Positions 34,695 through 44,576 are shown, counted from the first letter of the stretch. The stretch is 64,000 nucleotides of DNA from Streptomyces sulphureus DSM 40104 (GCF_000381025.1 NZ_KB905815.1:417789-481788); one strand, 5' to 3'. The notes: generated from the letters alone by a model not told the origin. Made by a program: numbers and translations.

Positions 34695-36217
34695 GCAACC
34701 AGCGCAGCCGGCCGCACGGGCGCCTCTACGGTGTGGGGCTGGGCCCGGGCGACCCGTCGTTGATGACGGTCCGGGCCGTCCAGGTGGTCGCGGAGGCGGA
34801 CGTCGTCGCCTACCACAGCGCGCCGCACGGGCGCTCGATCGCGCGCTCCATCGTCGAGGGGCACCTGCGCCCCGGGCACGTCGAGGAGCCGCTCGTCTAC
34901 CCGGTCACCACCGGCACCACCGAGCATCCCGGCGGCTACCGGGGCGCCATGGAGGAGTTCTACGCCGAGTCCGCCGCCCGGCTCGCCGCCCACCTCGACG
35001 CGGGCCGCACCGTCGCCGTCGTCTCCGAGGGCGATCCGCTCTTCTACGGCTCGTACATGCACATGCACAAGCGCCTCGCCGACCGCTACCCGACGGAGGT
35101 GATCCCCGGGGTGACGTCGATGAGCGCCGCCGCCGCGCGGCTCGGGACACCGCTCGCCGAGGGCGAGGAGGTGCTGACCGTCCTGCCCGGCACGCTCGGC
35201 GAGGAAGAGCTGGCCGCGCGCCTCGCCGGCACCGACCCGGCCGTGGTGATGAAGCTGGGCCGGACCTTTCCGACGGTCCGCGCCGCGGCCGAACGGGCAG
35301 GCAGGCTCGGCGAGGTGCGGTACGCGGAGCGGGCCACGATGCCGGGCGAGCGGACGGGCCGGCTCGACGAGGTCGACCCGGAGTCGGTGCCGTACTTCGC
35401 CGTCGGCGTGGTACCGAGCCGGCGCACCGGGCCTCCGGCGCCGGTGGCGGAGGGCGAGGTCGTCGTCGTGGGCACGGGGCCGGCGGGGCCGCGGTGGCTC
35501 ACACCCGAGTCGCGCGGTGAACTCGCCGCCGCGCAGGACCTCGTGGGGTACGCGACGTACCTGGCGCGCGTCCCCGAGCGCCCCGGGCAGGTGCGGCACG
35601 CCTCCGACAACCGCGTCGAGGCGGAGCGCGCGCAGCTCGCCCTCGACCTGGCGCGCCGCGGGCGCCGCGTCGCCGTCGTCTCCGGCGGCGACCCCGGCGT
35701 CTTCGCGATGGCGACCGCGGTGCTGGAAGCCGCGGGTGAGGAGCCGTACCGCGGGGTGAAGGTGCGCGTGGTGCCGGGGGTGACGGCCGCCAACGCGGCG
35801 GCCGCGGCGGCCGGCGCCCCGCTCGGCCACGACTACGCCGTCCTCTCGCTCTCCGACCGGCTCAAGCCCTGGGAGGTCATCGCGGAGCGCCTCTCCGCAG
35901 CGGCAGCGGCCGACTTGGCGCTCGCCCTCTACAACCCCGGCTCCCGCAGCCGCACTTGGCAGGTCGCCAAGGCGCGGGAGCTGCTCCTCGAACACCGGGC
36001 CCCCGACACGCCCGTGGTCCTCGCGCGGGACGTCGGCGGGCCCGACGAGGACGTGCGCACGGTGCCGCTCGCACGTCTCGACCCCGAGGAGGTCGACATG
36101 CGCACCCTGCTGCTCGTCGGCTCCTCGCAGACGCGGCGCGACGAGCGCCCGGACGCGGAAGGCCGGGGCTGGACGGTGTGGACGCCACGCCGCTACCCGG
36201 ACGCCGCCGGCGGGTGA
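34691..36217 (+). CDS. cobIJ: CobIJ fusion: precorrin-2 C20-methyltransferase / precorrin-3B C17-methyltransferase
   Basis: 508-aa fusion of two SAM-dependent tetrapyrrole methylases. The N-terminal CobI half (1-245) has [20 protein letters not shown] and [15 protein letters not shown]. The C-terminal CobJ half (from about 255) has [30 protein letters not shown] and [23 protein letters not shown], then [12 protein letters not shown]. Such fusions are normal in actinobacteria. The ATG overlaps the cobH stop by 4 bases. It converges on cobK with 6 bases between stops. Confidence 0.96.
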   Translation: MSNQRSRPHGRLYGVGLGPGDPSLMTVRAVQVVAEADVVAYHSAPHGRSIARSIVEGHLRPGHVEEPLVYPVTTGTTEHPGGYRGAMEEFYAESAARLAAHLDAGRTVAVVSEGDPLFYGSYMHMHKRLADRYPTEVIPGVTSMSAAAARLGTPLAEGEEVLTVLPGTLGEEELAARLAGTDPAVVMKLGRTFPTVRAAAERAGRLGEVRYAERATMPGERTGRLDEVDPESVPYFAVGVVPSRRTGPPAPVAEGEVVVVGTGPAGPRWLTPESRGELAAAQDLVGYATYLARVPERPGQVRHASDNRVEAERAQLALDLARRGRRVAVVSGGDPGVFAMATAVLEAAGEEPYRGVKVRVVPGVTAANAAAAAAGAPLGHDYAVLSLSDRLKPWEVIAERLSAAAAADLALALYNPGSRSRTWQVAKARELLLEHRAPDTPVVLARDVGGPDEDVRTVPLARLDPEEVDMRTLLLVGSSQTRRDERPDAEGRGWTVWTPRRYPDAAGG

Positions 36218-36223
36218 AGCGCG

Positions 36224-36988
36224 TCAACGCGGCAGGGAGCGCAGCCAGTCGAGCGCCGCGGCGCCGTCGGCGACGGCGTGCACGCCCTCGGGCGCGCGCG
36301 GTCGACGTACCACCACCACGGGTATGCGCGCCTCGCGCGCCGCGACGAGCTTCGGCGCGGTGGCGGCCCCGCCGCTGTCCTTCGTGACGAGCACGTCGAT
36401 GCGGTGCTCGGCGAGGAGCCTGCGCTCGCCTTCCAGGGCGAACGGGCCGCGCTCCAGTACGGTGCGGAGGCGCCGCGGGGCCGGCGGCTCGGGCGGGTCG
36501 ACCGAGCGCAGCAGGAACCAGAGTTGGTCGAGGGCCGCGAAGGCGGCGAGGCCCATGCGCCCCGTGGTGAGGAAGACCCTCCGACCCAGCTCGGGCAGGA
36601 CGGCCGCCGCCTCGCCGAGGGAGCCGACCGGGTGCCAGTCGTCGCCCTCGCCCGGGGCCCAGCCGGGGCGGCGCAGCGCCAGCAGGGGAACATGGGCGCC
36701 GGCGGCGGCGAGCGCCGCGTGGGAACTGATCGTCTCGGCGAAGGGATGGGTGGCATCGATGAGCGCGTCGACACGGTGGCGGCGCAGCCAGTCCGTCATG
36801 CCGGCGACGCCGCCGAAGCCGCCCGTGCGCACCTCGCCCGGCGGCAGCCGCGGGGCCGCGACGCGGCCGGCGAGCGAGCTCGTCACCCGCAACCAGGGCT
36901 CCTCTGTGAGGAGTCCGGCGAGGGCGCGGGCCTCCGTCGTGCCTCCGAGGAGGAGCACGTGCCGGGGCGCGGGGGTGGCGCTGTCCAT
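36224..36988 (-). CDS. cobK: Precorrin-6A reductase
   Basis: 254-aa CobK/CbiJ: NADPH-dependent reduction of precorrin-6A. N-terminal LLLGGTTEARALAGLL, then ATHPFAETISSHA, FLTTGRMGLAAF and DVLVTKDSGGAATAPKLVAARE, all family signatures. It starts 11 bp from the divergent cbiD start, so the two promoters must overlap. Confidence 0.95.
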   Translation of the reverse strand: MDSATPAPRHVLLLGGTTEARALAGLLTEEPWLRVTSSLAGRVAAPRLPPGEVRTGGFGGVAGMTDWLRRHRVDALIDATHPFAETISSHAALAAAGAHVPLLALRRPGWAPGEGDDWHPVGSLGEAAAVLPELGRRVFLTTGRMGLAAFAALDQLWFLLRSVDPPEPPAPRRLRTVLERGPFALEGERRLLAEHRIDVLVTKDSGGAATAPKLVAAREARIPVVVVRRPRAPEGVHAVADGAAALDWLRSLPR

Positions 36989-36999
36989 CGGAGCCTTCC

Positions 37000-38145
37000 G
37001 TGGGTGAGGTAACGGACGAGGGCGCGGACGGCGGCCGCGGCGCCCAACTCAAGCACACGGGGCTGAGGCCCGGCTGGACGACCGGCGCCTGCGCCACGGC
37101 CGCGGCGACCGCCGCCTACACCGCGCTCCTCGGCGGCGACTTCCCCGACCCCGTGCGCATCACCCTTCCCAAGGGCCACTCCCCCTCTTTCGCCCTCGCG
37201 GTCGAGGAGTTGGCGCCCGGTTCGGCGACGGCAGGCGTGGTCAAGGACGCGGGCGACGATCCCGACGTCACGCACGGCGCCCTCGTACGCGCCACCGTCC
37301 GTGCGGGCGACCCCGGTTCGGGCGTCGTCTTCAGGGCGGGGCCCGGCGTCGGCACCGTCACGCGACCGGGACTGCCGCTCGACGTGGGGGAGCCCGCGGT
37401 CAACCCCGTGCCGCGCCGACTGGTCGGCGAGCATCTCGCGGCCGTCTCCGCGGAGTTCGGGCACGGCCCGGAGCCGGACGCGGAGGTGACGCTCTCCGTC
37501 GACCGCGGCGAGGAGATCGCCCGGTCGACGTGGAATCCGCGGCTCGGCATCCTCGGCGGGCTCTCCATCCTCGGCACCACGGGCGTCGTCGTGCCGTACT
37601 CCTGCTCGGCGTGGATCGACTCGATCCGGCGGGGCATCGACGTCGCGAGGGCGGCCGGGCGTACGCACGTGGCGGGGTGCACGGGGGCGACCTCGGAGCG
37701 GACGGTCGTCGCCGAGTACGGGCTTCCCGAGGACGCGCTGCTCGACATGGGCGACTTCGCCGGCGCCGTCCTCAAGTACCTCAGGCGGCACCCCGTTCCG
37801 CGGCTCACCGTCTGCGGCGGCTTCGCCAAGCTCTCCAAGCTCGCGGCCGGGCACCTGGACCTGCACTCCGGACGCTCGCAGGTCGACAAGGGCTTCCTCG
37901 CCGAACTCGCCCGCGGCGCGGGCGCGTCGGAGGCGCTCGCCACCGCCGTCGCCGATGCCAACACGGGGCTGGGGGCGCTCCAACTCTGCGCGGAGGCCGG
38001 GGTTCCGCTGGGCGACCTCGTCGCCTGCGCGGCGCGGGAGACGGCGCTGGGCGTGCTGCGGGAAGCGCCCGTCGGGGTGGACGTGGTCTGCGTGGACCGG
38101 GCCGGTGGCATCGTCGGACGGGCCGATACGCGGAGGGCTCGGTAG
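37000..38145 (+). CDS. cbiD: Cobalt-precorrin-5B (C1)-methyltransferase
   Basis: 381-aa CbiD with GLRPGWTTGACATAAATAAY at the N-terminus, then LDVGEPAVNPVPRR, LGGLSILGTTGVVVPYS and LTVCGGFAKLSKLAAGHLDLHSGRSQVD. It installs the C1 methyl and extrudes C20 as acetaldehyde in the anaerobic route. In actinobacteria with CobG it stands in for CobF. GTG start at 37000. No other gene is coupled downstream. Confidence 0.95.
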   Translation: MGEVTDEGADGGRGAQLKHTGLRPGWTTGACATAAATAAYTALLGGDFPDPVRITLPKGHSPSFALAVEELAPGSATAGVVKDAGDDPDVTHGALVRATVRAGDPGSGVVFRAGPGVGTVTRPGLPLDVGEPAVNPVPRRLVGEHLAAVSAEFGHGPEPDAEVTLSVDRGEEIARSTWNPRLGILGGLSILGTTGVVVPYSCSAWIDSIRRGIDVARAAGRTHVAGCTGATSERTVVAEYGLPEDALLDMGDFAGAVLKYLRRHPVPRLTVCGGFAKLSKLAAGHLDLHSGRSQVDKGFLAELARGAGASEALATAVADANTGLGALQLCAEAGVPLGDLVACAARETALGVLREAPVGVDVVCVDRAGGIVGRADTRRAR

Positions 38146-38791
38146 GGGCTGGCCGGTGCGCGTCGTGGGGACGCGCGGGCGCGTTGTCGACGTGAGCGTC
38201 TCTGCGGGCTCTCCGACCCGACGCCCGCACCGACCCCGACGAGGAGACGCACCGCCAGCTCTCAACAAGAGCGACGGGAAACCGTACTCAGCCCAACCCC
38301 CGGCAAACACGCTTCGAGTCGACGCGAGCCGCAACCCTCGTCGCCGAGCACGCTCCGGACCACCGGCGCCCCCAATGCACGGATCGGGGTGCGCCGGGTG
38401 GCGTGCTGCGTTCCGTGCTGCTGGGCCTGTGCCCCGGCCGGAACGGAGCCGTGGACGGGCGGGTGTGCTGGGGGCTCCAGGGGCGCGGGGCTTCGAGTCT
38501 CGTGAGTCTGACCTGGGTGAACGCCGTGGTGGAGCCGGCTGGTTGGGAGTTATCCACAGGGGTCGCGCAGGGCGGTGACGTTGCGTACCTTCGTGGGCAC
38601 GTGCAGCGAGCAGGCTGGGCGGGGCGCCGATGGGCGTCCGGGGCTTCACGGGGGTCGAGATGGGTGCAGGGGTTTTCGTCCGGCGCGCGCTGCGCGTTGT
38701 TCTCGGTGCGGGTCGAGCGGTGCTCGGGGGCTACCCGGCCGTGCCCCTCGCGCGGGCACGGTGGTGCTCTCGGTCCGGGCGGCTGCGCGGT
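38146..38791. other. Non-coding interval of about 650 bp between cbiD and cobM
   Basis: Faces the ends of cbiD (plus) and cobM (minus). No open frame has a convincing start and composition. It contains a single TTATCCACA at about 38550 within AGTTATCCACAGG, isolated. No hairpin terminator or repeat was identified. Confidence 0.4.
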
Positions 38792-39562
38792 TCAGGCGGG
38801 ACGCGCCGTGGTGCCGTCGGCGGTGCGCTCCCGCTCGGTGGAGTAGAGGAAGCTGTCGGAGAAGTGCTCGGCCGCGAGCGCCCTGCCCACCATGATCACG
38901 GCGGTGCGCACCACCCCCGCCTGCCGCACCTGTTCCGCGAGGGTCGCCAACGGGCCGCGGAGCACCACCTCGTCGGGCCGGCTCGCCATCGCGACGACGG
39001 CCGCAGGGCAGTCGGGCCCGTAGTGCGGCAGGAGTTCGGCGACGACGCGGTCCGCATGCCGGGCGGCGAGGTGCACCACCAGCAGCGCGCCTGTCCTGCC
39101 GAGGTTCGCGAGCTCCTCGCCCTCCGGCATGGCGGTGGCGCGCTGCGCCACCCTCGTCAGCACGACGGTCTGGCCCACCGTCGGCACGGTCAACTCCCGG
39201 TTGAGCGCGGCGGCAGCAGCCGCGAAGGCCGGCACGCCCGGAACCATCTCGTAGGGCACCCCTTCGGCGTCGAGCCGGCGCATCTGCTCGGCGACGGCGC
39301 TGTAGACGGAGGGATCGCCCGAGTGCAGCCGCGCGGCGTCCCGGCCCTCGCGGTGCGCGCGGACGAGTTCCGCGGTGATCCGGTCGAGGTCGAGGCGGGC
39401 CGTGTCGACGAGCCTCGCACCGGGCGGGCACTCGTCGAGCAGCTCGGGGGGCACGAGGCTCCCGGCGTAGAGGCAGACGTCGCAGGAGGCGAGCGTCCGG
39501 GCGCCGCGCACGGTGATCAGGTCGGCGGCGCCGGGTCCCGCTCCGATGAAGTAGACGGTCAT
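38792..39562 (-). CDS. cobM: Precorrin-4 C11-methyltransferase
   Basis: 256-aa tetrapyrrole methylase. MTVYFIGAGPGAADLITVRGA at the N-terminus, YAGSLVPPELL, LHSGDPSVYSAVAEQM and YEMVPGVPAFAAAAAAL, then VVLTRVAQRATAMPEGE are the CobM/CbiF signatures. It methylates C11 of precorrin-4. Downstream of cobL (126 bp) on the same strand. Confidence 0.96.
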   Translation of the reverse strand: MTVYFIGAGPGAADLITVRGARTLASCDVCLYAGSLVPPELLDECPPGARLVDTARLDLDRITAELVRAHREGRDAARLHSGDPSVYSAVAEQMRRLDAEGVPYEMVPGVPAFAAAAAALNRELTVPTVGQTVVLTRVAQRATAMPEGEELANLGRTGALLVVHLAARHADRVVAELLPHYGPDCPAAVVAMASRPDEVVLRGPLATLAEQVRQAGVVRTAVIMVGRALAAEHFSDSFLYSTERERTADGTTARPA

Positions 39563-39688
39563 GGTGGTCTCGCTCCGCTCTGGTGTGGTTCCGCTTCCGG
39601 ACGCGGGCGCGGCGGCCCACACCCGTACGAGGGCCGGGCGCCCGGCCCCGCTCGTCTTGCCGCACCGCTCAGTTGCAGGGCCGGCCGG

Positions 39689-40999
39689 TCAGGTCTTCCG
39701 CACGCTCCACTGCACGACGGGCATGGCCTGCCGCCAGCCGGTGAAGCCGCCCACGGGTACGGCCTGCGCCACGGCGAGCTTGGTGAGTTCGCCGCCGTAC
39801 CGCCCCCGCGCGTCGGCGAGCAGCGCCTCCGACTCCAGCGTCACCGTGTTGGCGACGAGCCTCCCTCCCCGCCGCAGCGCCTGCCAGCAGGCGTCGAGCA
39901 TCCCGGGGGCCGTGAGCCCGCCGCCGATGAAGACGGCGTCGGGCTGGGGCAGTTCGCCGAGGACCCGCGGCGCAGCCCCGGGTACCACGCTGAGCTCCGG
40001 CACCCCCAGCGCGGCGGCGTTGCGTCCTATCCGCGCGGCACGCACCGCGTCCCGCTCCACCGCGACCGCGCGGCAGCTCGGATGTGCGCGCATCCACTCG
40101 ATGCCGATCGAGCCCGCACCTCCCCCGATGTCCCAGAGGAGTTGGCCCGGTTCGGGCGCGAGGGCGGCGAGCGTGACGGCGCGCACGTGGCGCTTGGTGA
40201 GCTGCCCGTCGTGCTCGTACGCCTCGTCGGGAAGCCCGGGCACGGTGCCGAGGGCCGCTGCGTCCGCATCCCTCCGGCACTCCAGGGCAACGATGTTGAG
40301 CGCGTCGCCCGGCTGCGCGGACCACGTCGCCGCAGTGCCCTCCGTACTCCGTTCACGTCCGCTGCCGAGCTGCTCCCACACCTGCATCCGGGTCGCTCCG
40401 AATCCGCGCTCGCACAGCAGACGCGCGACGGCCGCCGGGGTCCCCGCTCCCGAGCTGAGCACCAACACCCGCCGCCCGTCGTGGAGTACGGCGGCTATTC
40501 GCTCCAACGGCCGCCCGACGACACTGACGACCTCCGTCTGCTCGACGGGCCACCCCAGACGGGCGCACGCGTAGGAGAGCGAGGAAGGGTGCGGGAGCAC
40601 CCGCAGCCGCTCAGGACCCACCGCCTCCGCGAGGGTGCGGCCGATCCCGTGGAACATCGGGTCGCCGCTGGCGAGCACCGCGAGGCCCCGATCGCCGTAC
40701 TCGGCGAGGATCTTGGGGACGGCGGGCCGCAGCGGAGAGGGCCAGGGGACACGCTCACCGGCACACTCGTCGGGAAGCAGACCGAGCTGCCGCGCTCCCC
40801 CCACAAGGACGCCGGCCGCCCTCAATGCCTCCTGCGAGGCGGCAGAGAGCCCCTGCCAACCGTCGGCGCCGATGCCCACGACGTCGACCGTGGGGCCGCC
40901 GGGGTCCCCGTTCGGAGGTGCCGTGTCGACTGCTGCGGGCGCGGAATGCGCCGTCTCCGTTCCGGCGGTCTTCTGGGGGGTGTTCGGTGCAGGACTCAC
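39689..40999 (-). CDS. cobL: Precorrin-6Y C5,15-methyltransferase (decarboxylating)
   Basis: 436-aa CbiE-CbiT fusion. The N-terminal CbiE half (from about residue 42, VDVVGIGADGWQGL) has LASGDPMFHGIGRTL and HPSSLSYACARLGWP. The C-terminal CbiT half has the class I SAM motif LLWDIGGGAGSIGIEWMR and AVFIGGGL. Catalyses both methylations and decarboxylation of the ring D acetate. GTG 40999 is chosen with AGGA 7 bases upstream; the first 40 residues are a Thr/Pro/Ala-rich tail. In-frame sequence further upstream lacks support. Confidence 0.94.
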   Translation of the reverse strand: MSPAPNTPQKTAGTETAHSAPAAVDTAPPNGDPGGPTVDVVGIGADGWQGLSAASQEALRAAGVLVGGARQLGLLPDECAGERVPWPSPLRPAVPKILAEYGDRGLAVLASGDPMFHGIGRTLAEAVGPERLRVLPHPSSLSYACARLGWPVEQTEVVSVVGRPLERIAAVLHDGRRVLVLSSGAGTPAAVARLLCERGFGATRMQVWEQLGSGRERSTEGTAATWSAQPGDALNIVALECRRDADAAALGTVPGLPDEAYEHDGQLTKRHVRAVTLAALAPEPGQLLWDIGGGAGSIGIEWMRAHPSCRAVAVERDAVRAARIGRNAAALGVPELSVVPGAAPRVLGELPQPDAVFIGGGLTAPGMLDACWQALRRGGRLVANTVTLESEALLADARGRYGGELTKLAVAQAVPVGGFTGWRQAMPVVQWSVRKT

Positions 41000-41317
41000 G
41001 TGCGGTTCCTGGTTCTCCTGCCGTCTCGTCGCGTCGCGCCGTCGGCGTCTGCTGGTCCAACGCCGATGGGCGCCGCGGCTGTTCGAGCCGGGAAGCACCG
41101 GCGCGGACCTGTGCGCTCGCGCCACCGCTTGCGGCGGCGCAAGGAAAAGCGCCTCCCGGCCCGGGGACTCTACTTCCCCACTGTCGGCTCCCCACGCCCG
41201 GCAGATCAGTGTGTGCCGCATCGCACACCGCCGAAAGCACGGCGCTACCACCTCTGTCGTCGCAGCTCACAGAGGTCTCACAGACGCGGCCCCGCAACCC
41301 CTGTGGTACGTTGCGGG

Positions 41318-41478
41318 CGCCAGTCACCCCGTTGGAACGGGCCAGGGAATCCGGTGCGAATCCGGAACTGACGCGCAGCGGTAAGGGATAGGGCGAGCAC
41401 AAGGCCACTGGGGTCGCATCCCCGGGAAGGCGCTCCGCCCGTTCGAGTCCCGAGTCCGAAGACCTGCTGGCACCTCCG
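41318..41478 (+). promoter_or_regulatory. Cobalamin riboswitch controlling the corrinoid importer
   Basis: Contains AGGGAATCCGGTGCGAATCC, GACGCGCAGCGGTAAGGG, the B12 box GGCCACTG (41403-41410), an extra hairpin and GAGTCCGAAGACCTGCTGGC. The order is that of a standard B12 aptamer. It ends about 65 bases before the btuF start. High adenosylcobalamin should repress the importer. Boundaries are approximate. Confidence 0.93.
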
Positions 41479-41542
41479 CCCCGCTCGGGACGGAGCGAAC
41501 CGACCGGCTCCGCGAACGAGCCCGGAGAGGATGGGGTCTGCT

Positions 41543-42589
41543 GTGGCGCCGTATCGCCTCGCCCGCCGAAGCCGCCTACGTGCTTCCGCTCTTGTCACCG
41601 TGCTCGCCGTCGGCGTCGCGGGTTGCTCGGGTGCCTCCTCGACGGAGCAGAGCGACGGCAAGTCACCGGGGTATCCGCGTTCCCTGAAGAACTGCGGCGA
41701 GCGCATCACCGTCGAGGAACCTCCGCAGCGCGCCGTCTCCCTGGACCAGGGCACCACCGAGATCCTCCTCTCCCTCGGCCTCGGCGACCGCATGGTCGGC
41801 ACCGCGACCTGGACCGATCCCGTGATGAAGGGCCTCGGAAAGGAGAACCGGAAGGTCGAGCGGCTCGCCGAGAACAATCCGTCCTTCGAGCGCGTCCTCG
41901 ACAAGGAGCCCGACCTCGCCGTCGCGTCCTTCGAGTCGACCCTCGGCAAGGGCGGCGTCGCCACCCGCAAGGGCTTCCACGACCTCGGCGTACCCACCTA
42001 CCTCTCCCCCAGCGACTGCACGAAGAACAACGAGGGCGACGGCGACGGCTCCCGGGAGAAGCCGCTCACTCTCTCCGACGTCTACGGCGAAGTCACGGAC
42101 CTGGCCAGGATATTCGGGGAGGAGAAACGCGGCGAGAGGGTCGTCGGCGACCTCGAGCAACGCGTGAAGAAGGCGACCGACGGCGTCTCCGCCGCGGACA
42201 CCACCCTCCTCTACTGGTTCGCCAACGCCGAGTCCCCCTACCTGGGCGGCTGCTGCGGCGCCCCCGGCATCATCACGGAAGCCGTCGGCGCGAAGAACGT
42301 CTTCGACACGACGCACGCCGAGTGGCCGCAGGTCGGCTGGGAGCGCGTCGCCGACAAGGACCCGGACGTCATCGTCCTCGGCGACCTGACACGCAAGAGC
42401 CAGACCGCCGAGACAGCGAAGGCGAAGATCAAGAAGTTGGAGAGCGACCCGGTGACCCGGGAGCTCACCGCGGTGAAGAAGAAGCGCTACATCGTTCTCA
42501 CGGGCGCGGCGATGAACCCGTCGATCCGCACGGTCGAGGGGATCGAGCAAGTCGCCGACGGCCTGCGGTCGTTCGGGCTCGCCGAGTGA
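41543..42589 (+). CDS. btuF: Corrinoid ABC transporter substrate-binding lipoprotein (BtuF-like)
   Basis: 348-aa lipoprotein with signal peptide RRSRLRASALVTVLAVGVAGC; the lipobox Cys would anchor it to the outer membrane face. The mature part has the periplasmic-binding-protein type III features: AVSLDQGTTEILLSLGLGDRMVGT, PDVIVLGDL and IVLTGAAMNPSIRT. Cysteine pairs (NCGERI, SDCTK, GGCCGAP) are notable. GTG 41543 is favoured because ATG 41531 touches its GGAGAGG site. The riboswitch upstream supports cobalamin or cobinamide as ligand. GTGA overlap with the permease. Confidence 0.9.
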   Translation: MAPYRLARRSRLRASALVTVLAVGVAGCSGASSTEQSDGKSPGYPRSLKNCGERITVEEPPQRAVSLDQGTTEILLSLGLGDRMVGTATWTDPVMKGLGKENRKVERLAENNPSFERVLDKEPDLAVASFESTLGKGGVATRKGFHDLGVPTYLSPSDCTKNNEGDGDGSREKPLTLSDVYGEVTDLARIFGEEKRGERVVGDLEQRVKKATDGVSAADTTLLYWFANAESPYLGGCCGAPGIITEAVGAKNVFDTTHAEWPQVGWERVADKDPDVIVLGDLTRKSQTAETAKAKIKKLESDPVTRELTAVKKKRYIVLTGAAMNPSIRTVEGIEQVADGLRSFGLAE

Positions 42590-43764
42590 ACGGCGCCGGC
42601 ACCGCCGAGGAGGCCACGTCCGAGAGCCGCACGGGTCGTCGGGGACGGCGTCCGTCGGCTCCCCCGGACGCGGCGGCGGACGCGCAGGCGGAGAGCCCCG
42701 CGCCGCGGAAGGCGGGCCGCGTGACGGGGGCGAGCGGCACCGCGCTGCTGTGGAGCGCCGGGCTCGTCGTCCTCGCCCTTTCGATCGCCGTAGCGATCAC
42801 CATCGGGCCCGCGAGGCTCGCGGTCACCGACGTCTGGCACGTGGTCGCCGCGCGGATCGGCGGCGGCGAAAGCGGACTCACCGCGATCCGCGAGGGCATC
42901 GTCTGGGACCTGCGGCTGCCGCGCACCCTCCTCGCTGCGGTCTGCGGTGCCGGACTCGGCGTCTGCGGCGCGGTCCTCCAGTCCCTGTTGCGGAACCCGC
43001 TCGCCGACCCGTTCGTGCTCGGCGTCTCCTCCGGCGCCTCCACCGGGGCGGTCACCGTCGTCGTACTCGGCTTCGGCGGCGGCGCGTTGGGGCTCTCCGG
43101 CGGGGCTTTCCTGGGCTCCCTCGTCGCCTTCGGGCTGGTGCTCCTCCTCGCCCACTCGGCCGGCGGCACCACTGATCGCGTCCTGCTCTCCGGGGTCGCG
43201 GCGATGCAGCTCTTCTCCGCGCTCACCTCGTTCATCGTCTTCACCTCGGCCGATGCGGAGCAGACCCGCGGTGTGCTCTTCTGGCTCCTCGGGTCGCTCG
43301 CCAGCGTGGGGTGGTCCGAAGTGGCGGTCTGCACCGCGGTGTTGCTCGTCGTGCTCGCCGTCTGCCTCAGCCGGGCCGCCGCCCTCGACGCCTTCACGTT
43401 CGGCGCCGAGGCCGCGGCCGCGCTGGGCGTCCCCGTCCAGCGGGTACGCCTGCTGCTGCTCGTCGCCACCTCGCTGCTGACGGCGGTGCTCGTCAGCTCG
43501 ACCGGTGCGATCGGCTTCGTCGGGCTCGTCCTGCCGCACGCCGCACGCGCGCTCGTCGGCTCCGGCCATCGGAGGCTCCTCCCGACGACGGCTCTCGTCG
43601 GCGCCGTCTTCCTCGTCTGGGTGGACACCGCGGCCCGCACCCTGATCGACCCCCAGGAGCTTCCCGTCGGGGTCGTCACCTCACTCGTCGGGGTACCCGC
43701 CTTCGTCCTGATCCTGCACCGCACGGGACGCGGCAGGACCGAGCGGCGGGGGGCGGGCCGATGA
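42586..43764 (+). CDS. btuC: FecCD-family ABC permease, corrinoid uptake (BtuC-like)
   Basis: 392-aa membrane protein with about ten transmembrane helices. RLPRTLLAAVCGAGLGVCGAVLQSLLRNPLADPFVLGVSSGA is spread over the start of the FecCD domain, and the C-terminal part includes TGAIGFVGLVLPHAARALVG. A hydrophilic 45-residue N-terminal tail precedes the first helix. GTG 42586 overlaps the btuF stop; the stop overlaps the ATPase start. Confidence 0.93.
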   Translation: MNGAGTAEEATSESRTGRRGRRPSAPPDAAADAQAESPAPRKAGRVTGASGTALLWSAGLVVLALSIAVAITIGPARLAVTDVWHVVAARIGGGESGLTAIREGIVWDLRLPRTLLAAVCGAGLGVCGAVLQSLLRNPLADPFVLGVSSGASTGAVTVVVLGFGGGALGLSGGAFLGSLVAFGLVLLLAHSAGGTTDRVLLSGVAAMQLFSALTSFIVFTSADAEQTRGVLFWLLGSLASVGWSEVAVCTAVLLVVLAVCLSRAAALDAFTFGAEAAAALGVPVQRVRLLLLVATSLLTAVLVSSTGAIGFVGLVLPHAARALVGSGHRRLLPTTALVGAVFLVWVDTAARTLIDPQELPVGVVTSLVGVPAFVLILHRTGRGRTERRGAGR

Positions 43765-44576
43765 GTCTCCGCGCAGAAGAGGTCTCCTGGGAGGCCGGCG
43801 GCCGCCTTCTCGTGCAGGGCGTGAGCCTCAGCCCCGAACAGGGCGAGACGATCGGGCTGCTCGGCCCCAACGGCTCGGGCAAGTCGAGCCTGCTCCGCAT
43901 CCTCGCGGGCATCCGTCCCGCCTCCTCCGGGGTGGTCACCCTCGACGGCGTCGAACTCGCCGCGCTGCGGCGGAAGTCGGTGGCCCGCCGGGTCGCCGTC
44001 GTGGAGCAGCACGCCGACACCTCGGTCGACCTCGACGTCCTCGACGTCATCAGGCTCGGCCGCATACCGCACCGCGGCGCCTGGTCGTCCCCGCGCCCCG
44101 AGGACGACGCAGCCGTACGCGCAGCCGTCGCGCACACCCGGCTCGAACCGCACCTGCACCAGTCCTGGCACACTCTCTCCGGAGGTGAGCGCCAGCGGGT
44201 GCAGATCGCCCGCGCGCTGGCGCAGCAGCCCACCGAACTCCTCCTCGACGAGCCGACCAACCACCTCGACATCAAGCACCAGTTGGAGCTGCTCACCCTC
44301 ATCGTCAACACGCCCGTCACCTCGATCGTGGCGCTGCACGACCTCAACCTCGCAGCGATGTACTGCGACCGACTGCTCGTCCTCCGCGAGGGCCGGGTCG
44401 CCGCCGCCGGCGCACCGGCCGAGGTCCTCACAGAGGAGCTGGTGCACGACGTCTACCGAGTTCGTGCCGCGATCACGCCCGAAGGCCCCGACGGACGCCC
44501 GGCGATCAGATTTCTGCGCGCCGAGGGCAGCAGCGGCACGGACACCGGCTGCACAAGAAAAGCGATATACCGATGA
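43761..44576 (+). CDS. btuD: ABC transporter ATP-binding protein, corrinoid uptake (BtuD-like)
   Basis: 271-aa ATPase: Walker A LLGPNGSGKSS, Q-loop VVEQHAD, signature LSGGERQRVQIARAL, Walker B ELLLDEPTNHLD and switch His in VALHDLNLAA. It is the FecE/BtuD type, matching the FecCD permease. ATG 43761 overlaps the permease stop (ATGA). The C-terminal tail after residue 240 is variable. Completes a btuFCD operon. Confidence 0.93.
   Translation: MSLRAEEVSWEAGGRLLVQGVSLSPEQGETIGLLGPNGSGKSSLLRILAGIRPASSGVVTLDGVELAALRRKSVARRVAVVEQHADTSVDLDVLDVIRLGRIPHRGAWSSPRPEDDAAVRAAVAHTRLEPHLHQSWHTLSGGERQRVQIARALAQQPTELLLDEPTNHLDIKHQLELLTLIVNTPVTSIVALHDLNLAAMYCDRLLVLREGRVAAAGAPAEVLTEELVHDVYRVRAAITPEGPDGRPAIRFLRAEGSSGTDTGCTRKAIYR

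Noticed and set aside
38546..38556. DnaA box / replication origin (TTATCCACA)
   Set aside because: A single box with no cluster of similar sites and no dnaA, dnaN or parAB nearby.
41000..41310. Riboswitch or N-terminal extension for cobL on the minus strand
   Set aside because: No B12 box or aptamer core is seen on that strand, and the upstream in-frame sequence lacks domain similarity.
38630..41371. A 913-codon plus-strand open frame across cobM, cobL and the second riboswitch
   Set aside because: Shadow of two recognisable enzymes on the other strand; it also runs through the riboswitch.
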